Assembly (NCBI GenBank): GCA_019119595.1
Contig: DWWS01000031.1
Span: forward strand, 31,109-95,108
Direction of reading: 5' to 3'
Length of the DNA stretch: 64,000 bases
From: Candidatus Eisenbergiella merdavium
GTDB taxonomy: Bacteria > Bacillota > Clostridia > Lachnospirales > Lachnospiraceae
The stretch's first letter is position 1; each line of letters begins with the position of its first letter. Below, piece by piece: positions 58,420-64,000 of this stretch. The translations under genes and the position numbers were made by a program. Below the pieces are notes generated by a model. That model saw only the letters and a program-made list of their open reading frames with translations. It searched no databases and was not told where the DNA came from.

Positions 58420-59325
58420 ATGGCAAAGAAGAAAATGCTTTTTATTTACAATCCGAAGGCCGGTAAGGGACAGATCAGAAATCACCTGAGCGATGTGATC
58501 GATATCCTGGTGAAGGGCGGGAACGAGGTTACGGTTTATCCCACACAGTATGCGGGTGATGCGGTCCGGGCTGCGCAGGAGAAGGCGAAAAGATACGACT
58601 GCGTGGTTGCGAGCGGCGGAGACGGCACGCTGGATGAGGTTGTGACGGGAATCCTGAGGAGCACAAAAATAGTTCCGGTTGGATATATACCGGCGGGCAG
58701 CACGAACGATTTCGCCAACAGCCTGGGACTTCCGAAGAATATGCTTCAGGCGGCGAAAACCGTGGTAGAGGGAGAGCTTTTCTCCTGCGATATCGGTTCC
58801 TTCAACGAGGATACCTTCGTCTACATAGCGGCCTTCGGGCTTTTTACGGACGTGTCCTATGAGACGAAGCAGGAATATAAAAACGTGCTTGGCCACATGG
58901 CCTATCTTCTGGAGGGAATGCGGCGGCTTCCCGCCGTCCGTTCCTACCGGGTGAAGGTGACGGCGGAGGAGATGGAGGTGGAAGGGGACTTTATCTTCGG
59001 GATGGTGACCAATTCCGTCTCGGTGGGAGGGTTTAAACGGATCACGGGAAAATATGTGGAGCTGGACGACGGCCTGTTTGAGGTGACGCTGATCAAGAAG
59101 CCCAACAATCCCATGGAGCTGAATCAGATCCTTGCTGACCTGGTAAACCGGAACATCGATACGGATCAGATGTACTGCTTCAAAAGCGCGTCGCTGCGTT
59201 TTGAATCGGAGGAGGAGGTGCCGTGGGCGCTGGACGGGGAATTCGGAGGAAAGCACCGCACGGTGGATGTTCAGAACCAGAAGCGCCTGATGCAGTTTCG
59301 GGTTCCTGGCAGGACGAATTCGTGA
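58420..59325 (+). CDS. Diacylglycerol kinase family lipid kinase (YegS/BmrU-like)
   Basis: KKMLFIYNPKAGKGQIRNHLSDV; VVASGGDGTLDEVVTGIL; PAGSTNDFANSLG. Confidence 0.93.
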   Translation: MAKKKMLFIYNPKAGKGQIRNHLSDVIDILVKGGNEVTVYPTQYAGDAVRAAQEKAKRYDCVVASGGDGTLDEVVTGILRSTKIVPVGYIPAGSTNDFANSLGLPKNMLQAAKTVVEGELFSCDIGSFNEDTFVYIAAFGLFTDVSYETKQEYKNVLGHMAYLLEGMRRLPAVRSYRVKVTAEEMEVEGDFIFGMVTNSVSVGGFKRITGKYVELDDGLFEVTLIKKPNNPMELNQILADLVNRNIDTDQMYCFKSASLRFESEEEVPWALDGEFGGKHRTVDVQNQKRLMQFRVPGRTNS

Positions 59326-59503
59326 AAACTTTAACTTTCCTTATTTTCTTTTGCGGGAAGATGGGGTATAATAGCATCGGTAAAAGGCTTTATTTTACAA
59401 ATTCAAGCAAGGCAGCCACGTCTTCGGCTTGTCCGTCCGGACGGCTCCGGGAGGCCGACGCTGCCGAATGGAAAGCCGCTTTTGCGGCGGAACAGGAGGA
59501 AAC

Positions 59504-60367
59504 ATGTTAGTATCAGCAAAAGAAATGCTCGACAAGGCGAAAGCCGGCCACTATGCGGTGGGCCAGTTCAACATCAACAATCTGGAGTGGACGAAATCCA
59601 TTCTTCAGACGGCTCAGGAGCTGAGCTCTCCCGTTATCCTCGGCGTTTCCGAGGGCGCAGGAAAGTATATGGGCGGTTATAAGACCATCGTTGGAATGGT
59701 AAACGGAATGCTCGAGGAGCTGAACATCACCGTTCCGGTAGCCCTGCATCTGGATCACGGCGGATACGATGCCTGCTATAAGTGCATCGAGGCCGGATTT
59801 TCTTCCATCATGTTCGACGGCTCTCACTATCCCATCGAGGAGAACGTGGAAAAGACCAAGGAGCTGGTTGCTGCGGCTCATGAGAAGGGACTTTCCATCG
59901 AAGCTGAGGTTGGTTCCATCGGCGGCGAAGAGGACGGCGTGATCGGAATGGGCGAGTGCGCGGATCCCAAGGAGTGCAAGATGGTGGCTGATCTTGGCGT
60001 TGATTTCCTGGCAGCAGGCATCGGCAACATCCACGGAAAATATCCTGCAAACTGGCAGGGCCTTTCCTTCGAGACTCTGGATGCCATCCAGCAGCTCACC
60101 GGAGATCTTCCGCTGGTTCTGCACGGCGGCACCGGAATCCCGGCCGACATGATCAAGAAGGCAATCTCCCTCGGCGTTTCCAAGATCAACGTGAACACCG
60201 AGTGCCAGCTCGCATTTGCCGCTGCTACCAGAGAGTATATCGAGGCAGGCAAGGATCAGCAGGGCAAGGGCTATGACCCTCGTAAGCTTCTTGCTCCCGG
60301 CGCACAGGCCATCAAGGATACCGTTAAGGAGAAGATGGAAATGTTCGGTTCCATCGGAAAGGCCTGA
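59504..60367 (+). CDS. fba: Class II fructose-1,6-bisphosphate aldolase
   Basis: HLDHGGYDACYKCIEAGFSSIMFDGSHYPIEENVEKTKELV; VLHGGTGIPADMIKKAISLGVSKINVNTE; RBS aggagg. Confidence 0.97.
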   Translation: MLVSAKEMLDKAKAGHYAVGQFNINNLEWTKSILQTAQELSSPVILGVSEGAGKYMGGYKTIVGMVNGMLEELNITVPVALHLDHGGYDACYKCIEAGFSSIMFDGSHYPIEENVEKTKELVAAAHEKGLSIEAEVGSIGGEEDGVIGMGECADPKECKMVADLGVDFLAAGIGNIHGKYPANWQGLSFETLDAIQQLTGDLPLVLHGGTGIPADMIKKAISLGVSKINVNTECQLAFAAATREYIEAGKDQQGKGYDPRKLLAPGAQAIKDTVKEKMEMFGSIGKA

Positions 60368-60410
60368 GAAGCGGGTTTTAGGCTCAGATTATGAATTTAA
60401 TTTCAGAACA

Positions 60411-60448
60411 GGAACCGGCATGGCGGAGGCTGTGCCGGTTCCTGTTTT
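60411..60448 (+). terminator. Terminator after fba
   Basis: ggaaccggca...tgccggttcc + tgtttt. Confidence 0.85.
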
Positions 60449-60463
60449 ATCAGAGAGCGGATT

Positions 60464-61084
60464 ATGATGATTAAGACGGAAATTAAAAATATTCCATTAT
60501 GCTTTGAAACGGCTCCGGGACTTTTTTCACCAAATTCCGTGGACCCGGGCACCCTTGCCATGCTTTCCGCGGTCGAATTTGTCCGGGAAGACAGAGTGTT
60601 GGACCTGGGGTGCGGATATGGTCCGGTAGGAATTCTGGCGGCCAGGCTGATCGGAGAAGAAAAAGTGATTATGTGTGATATTTCCGACGATGCCATACAA
60701 TATGCGAAAAGAAACGCGGTGAGAAACGGAGTCGGAGGTGTTGAGATTCGTAAGAGTGACGGCCTGACAGGAATTGCGGAAAGAGATTTCACTAAAATTT
60801 TGTCAAATCCGCCTTATCATACGGATTTCTCTGTGGCAAAGCATTTTATTGAGGATGGCTACCGAAGACTTGCCTGGGGGGGGCTGATGGTCATGGTGAC
60901 CAAACGAAGGGATTGGTATAAAAATAAACTTGCGGCGGTTTTTGGCGGGGTAAAGATTTTGCAGGCAGATGGATACTATGTATTCCTTGCCGAAAAGAGG
61001 GAACACAACCCTTCGGGGAAGAAGAAAGACGGGAAAACCCAAAAAGGTTTGTCTAAAAAGCTGAGAAGAAAATATGGGGAGTAG
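60464..61084 (+). CDS. Class I SAM-dependent methyltransferase (RsmC-like)
   Basis: VLDLGCGYGPVGILAARL and catalytic ILSNPPYHTDFSV. Confidence 0.88.
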   Translation: MMIKTEIKNIPLCFETAPGLFSPNSVDPGTLAMLSAVEFVREDRVLDLGCGYGPVGILAARLIGEEKVIMCDISDDAIQYAKRNAVRNGVGGVEIRKSDGLTGIAERDFTKILSNPPYHTDFSVAKHFIEDGYRRLAWGGLMVMVTKRRDWYKNKLAAVFGGVKILQADGYYVFLAEKREHNPSGKKKDGKTQKGLSKKLRRKYGE

Positions 61085-61112
61085 GGCGAACAGAGTCAAA
61101 AAAGGAGGAGAT

Positions 61113-63203
61113 ATGAGAGAGATTATCAACGGAAGCAGTCTGACACTTGGCACCTGCTACTACCCTGAGCACTGGGACAGAAGCCTGTGGGAGGAGGACC
61201 TGAACCGGATGCTTGAGGCAGGTATCCGTGTGATCCGCATCGCGGAATTTGCCTGGAACAAGATCGAGCCGAGGGAGGGGGAATATACATACGAGTTTTT
61301 TGATTCCTTCCTGGATGTGGTGGAAAAAACGCCGATGAAGGTCATTTTCTGCACGCCGACGGCGACGCCGCCCGCCTGGCTTACGGAGGAATATCCGGAG
61401 GTGCTGAACGCGCAGATGGACGGGACGCTTTACCGGCATGGGGCGAGGAGGCATTATAATTACAATTCTCCCGTTTATCAGCGGTTTGCGGCGAACATCA
61501 CGGAGAGATCCGCCGCCCATTACGGCCCGCGTCCCTGTGTGATCGGCTGGCAGATCGACAACGAGTTAAACTGCGAGACCTCGGAATTTTATTCGGAGAG
61601 CGATACCGCCGCCTTCCGGGAATTTTTGAAGAAAAAATACGGCACCGTCGAGGCGCTCAACGAGGCCTGGGGCACGGTGTTCTGGAACCAGACCTATACG
61701 GCCTGGAGCGAGGTGTATGTGCCGCAGACCACCATCAGCAATTCCACCAATCCTCACCGGGTGTTGGATTATCTGCGCTTCATTTCCGACAGTGCCTGCC
61801 GTTTTGCCGGGCTGCAGGCCAGAATCATACGCAAATACAAAAAGCCGGACGACTTTATCACCACCAACGGCCTGTTCGGGAACCTGGACAACCACAGGCT
61901 TGCGGAGGAAAGCCTGGACTTCATGACATACGATTCCTATCCCAACTTTGCCTATTGTCTGGATGATTACAGGAAGGACGATCCTCTGAAAGACCGCAAA
62001 TGGAGCCGCAATCTGACGGAAACGAGGGCGGTCTCCCCGGTTTTCGGCATCATGGAGCAGCAGTCCGGGGCCAACGGCTGGAATACCCGGATGGAAGCGC
62101 CCACACCCCGTCCAGGCCAGATGACCCTGTGGACGCTTCAGTCCATCGCGCATGGGGCGGATTTCGTGAGCTATTTCCGCTGGCGTACCTGCACGGTGGG
62201 GACGGAAATCTACTGGCACGGCATTCTGGATTATTCCGGCAGGGAGAACCGGAGGCTCCGGGAGCTTCGGGACATCCACAGAAAGCTGGAGGGCCTGCAG
62301 GAGGTGGCAGGCTCCGTCTATGAGGCCAGGGTGGGGATCCTGAAGGATTACGACAATATCTGGGACGCCCAGCTTGACCGGTGGCATGAGCGGGTGGAAA
62401 GAGAGAGCCAGAAAAATCTGTTTGCCGCGGCCCAGCTGATGCACACGCCGGTTGATTTCGTCTATCTGACGGAGAAGACGACCCTTTCCGATCTGAGAAG
62501 GTATGAGCTTTTGTTCTATCCCCATGCGGTGATCCTGACGAAGGAGCGCATGGCCCTTCTGGAGGAATATGTGCGGGAGGGCGGAAGACTGGTCATGGGC
62601 TGCCGCACCGGCTACAAGGACTTAAACGGCAGATGCGTCATGGACTGCCTGCCCGGCCTGGCGGCGGAGCTTACCGGAACGGATATCCCGGAATACAGCT
62701 TTGTCGCGCCGGATGAGGAGACGGTTTACGCGGATTGGGACGGAGAACGGATCGAAGCCGCCGTGTTCAACGACATCCTCTCCCCTGCGGGAGAAAACGC
62801 CCGGGTGCTCGCTTCCTATGAAAACAGCTGTTATGCGGGAGAACCCGCGCTCATCCAAAACCGCTTCGGTAAAGGCGAGGCCTATTACTTCGGCGGCGCG
62901 TTTGCCCTGGATACGGCGAAAACCTTCCTCCGGAAGCTCGGAGCGGCGCAGCCCTACAAAGAGCTGATCGAAGCGCCGGAGGGCTGTGAGATCGCGGTGC
63001 GTAGCGCGATGCGCAGGAAAAGCGTCCCGGCCGGAACGGAAGATGCGAAGGGGGAAGCCTTCCTTTTCGTGCTCAATTATCAGCATGAGCCTGTGCAGAT
63101 CACGCTGAAGCGGCCCATGCGGGAGCTGACCGGAGGACAGACGGAGAATGGAGCGGTGACGGTGGAAAAATTCGGCGTAAGGGTGTACCGGATGCCCGAA
63201 TGA
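61113..63203 (+). CDS. GH42 beta-galactosidase
   Basis: LGTCYYPEHWDRSLWEEDLNRMLEAGIRVIRIAEFAW; VIGWQIDNELNCE; trimerisation-domain-like C-terminus. Confidence 0.93.
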   Translation: MREIINGSSLTLGTCYYPEHWDRSLWEEDLNRMLEAGIRVIRIAEFAWNKIEPREGEYTYEFFDSFLDVVEKTPMKVIFCTPTATPPAWLTEEYPEVLNAQMDGTLYRHGARRHYNYNSPVYQRFAANITERSAAHYGPRPCVIGWQIDNELNCETSEFYSESDTAAFREFLKKKYGTVEALNEAWGTVFWNQTYTAWSEVYVPQTTISNSTNPHRVLDYLRFISDSACRFAGLQARIIRKYKKPDDFITTNGLFGNLDNHRLAEESLDFMTYDSYPNFAYCLDDYRKDDPLKDRKWSRNLTETRAVSPVFGIMEQQSGANGWNTRMEAPTPRPGQMTLWTLQSIAHGADFVSYFRWRTCTVGTEIYWHGILDYSGRENRRLRELRDIHRKLEGLQEVAGSVYEARVGILKDYDNIWDAQLDRWHERVERESQKNLFAAAQLMHTPVDFVYLTEKTTLSDLRRYELLFYPHAVILTKERMALLEEYVREGGRLVMGCRTGYKDLNGRCVMDCLPGLAAELTGTDIPEYSFVAPDEETVYADWDGERIEAAVFNDILSPAGENARVLASYENSCYAGEPALIQNRFGKGEAYYFGGAFALDTAKTFLRKLGAAQPYKELIEAPEGCEIAVRSAMRRKSVPAGTEDAKGEAFLFVLNYQHEPVQITLKRPMRELTGGQTENGAVTVEKFGVRVYRMPE

Positions 63204-63248
63204 TGGTGTGCCGCCTGGCTTTCTGATAAAAATTTAAGGCAAATTTTA

Positions 63249-63276
63249 TTGATTTAATTGAGTTATTATGTATAAT
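63249..63276 (+). promoter_or_regulatory. Promoter of pckA
   Basis: TTGATT (63249-63254), 16-bp spacer, TATAAT (63271-63276). Confidence 0.5.
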
Positions 63277-63347
63277 TATGGATAGGGAAACAGGAGCGGA
63301 CCTTCCGATTTTCCTGAAAAAATAAAGAAAAGAGGTAAAGAGGTAAG

Positions 63348-64000
63348 ATGGCAGCGATTGATTTAACCAAGTATGGCATCACGGGAACCGTTGAGATCGT
63401 TCATAATCCTTCTTATGAGCTTTTGTTTGAAGAAGAAACCAAGCCGGAACTTGAGGGATTTGAAAAGGGCCAGGTCAGCGAGCTGGGCGCAGTGAACGTT
63501 ATGACCGGTATCTACACGGGACGTTCCCCCAAAGACAAATTCATCGTAATGGATGAGAATTCCAAAGACACCGTATGGTGGACCTCCGATGAGTACAAGA
63601 ACGACAACCATCCCGCATCCGAAGAGACCTGGAAGGTGGTAAAGGATATCGCCCTGAAGGAGCTCTCCGATAAGAAGCTGTACGTTGTGGATGCGTTCTG
63701 CGGCGCCAACAAGGACACCCGCATGGCGATCCGTTTCATCATGGAAGTGGCCTGGCAGGCTCACTTTGTTAAGAACATGTTCATCCAGCCTTCCGAGGAG
63801 GAGCTTGCGGACTTCGAGCCTGACTTCGTTGTTTACAACGCTTCCAAGGCGAAGGTTGAGAACTACAAGGAGCTGGGACTGAATTCCGAGACGGCGGTCG
63901 TATTCAACATCACCAGCCGCGAGCAGGTTATCCTGAACACCTGGTACGGCGGAGAGATGAAGAAGGGTATGTTCTCCATGATGAACTACTACCTGCCTCT
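63348..64000 (+). CDS. pckA: Phosphoenolpyruvate carboxykinase (ATP), truncated by window end
   Basis: [30 protein letters not shown]...[17 protein letters not shown]...[34 protein letters not shown]; no stop before 64000. Confidence 0.95.
   Translation, partial: MAAIDLTKYGITGTVEIVHNPSYELLFEEETKPELEGFEKGQVSELGAVNVMTGIYTGRSPKDKFIVMDENSKDTVWWTSDEYKNDNHPASEETWKVVKDIALKELSDKKLYVVDAFCGANKDTRMAIRFIMEVAWQAHFVKNMFIQPSEEELADFEPDFVVYNASKAKVENYKELGLNSETAVVFNITSREQVILNTWYGGEMKKGMFSMMNYYLP

Noticed and set aside
1-64000. CRISPR arrays, prophage, transposases, rRNA or tRNA genes
   Set aside because: No direct-repeat/spacer pattern, integrase/transposase motif or RNA gene signature was recognised on either strand by eye; tRNAscan-SE, Infernal and CRISPR finders would be needed for certainty.

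Overview
This is a 64 kb chromosomal window with Lachnospiraceae/Clostridia-like character, judged from gene content and codon style only. No rRNA, tRNA, CRISPR array, phage or transposase is recognisable. About 46 protein-coding genes can be supported. They include: an aldo/keto reductase; an Amt transporter fused to a P-II domain; galK-galT; GH105-like and CE15-like enzymes; a DUF4080-type radical SAM protein; nth and an exonuclease; a VanW protein; an orphan HypE/AIR-synthase-like protein with an Lrp regulator and an aminotransferase; trmL; two adjacent carbohydrate loci with sugar ABC transporters and YesMN-type two-component systems; YitT; pyrG with a DUF1846 gene; ftsH; uvrC; the run hprK, ROK glucokinase, murB, rapZ, whiA, crh-like; a DAG kinase; fba; a methyltransferase; GH42; and the start of pckA. 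The best candidates for undescribed biology lie outside the supplied ORF track. (1) A compact type I toxin-antitoxin-like locus at 19.02-19.30 kb, with a 27-41 aa hydrophobic peptide on the minus strand and a convergent small RNA having its own promoter and terminator. (2) A 47-bp promoter module present twice (44/47 identical), each copy abutting a different long inverted repeat. (3) A Crh-like HPr paralogue with Glu at the His15 position and Ser46 retained. (4) A 35-bp-period array of hairpin-forming repeats upstream of a GH3 gene. (5) A tandem-repeat tail on FtsH. (6) An Amt-PII fusion whose Tyr51-equivalent is Met. (7) A 34-aa membrane microprotein upstream of vanW. All calls come from reading the sequence; no database searches were run.
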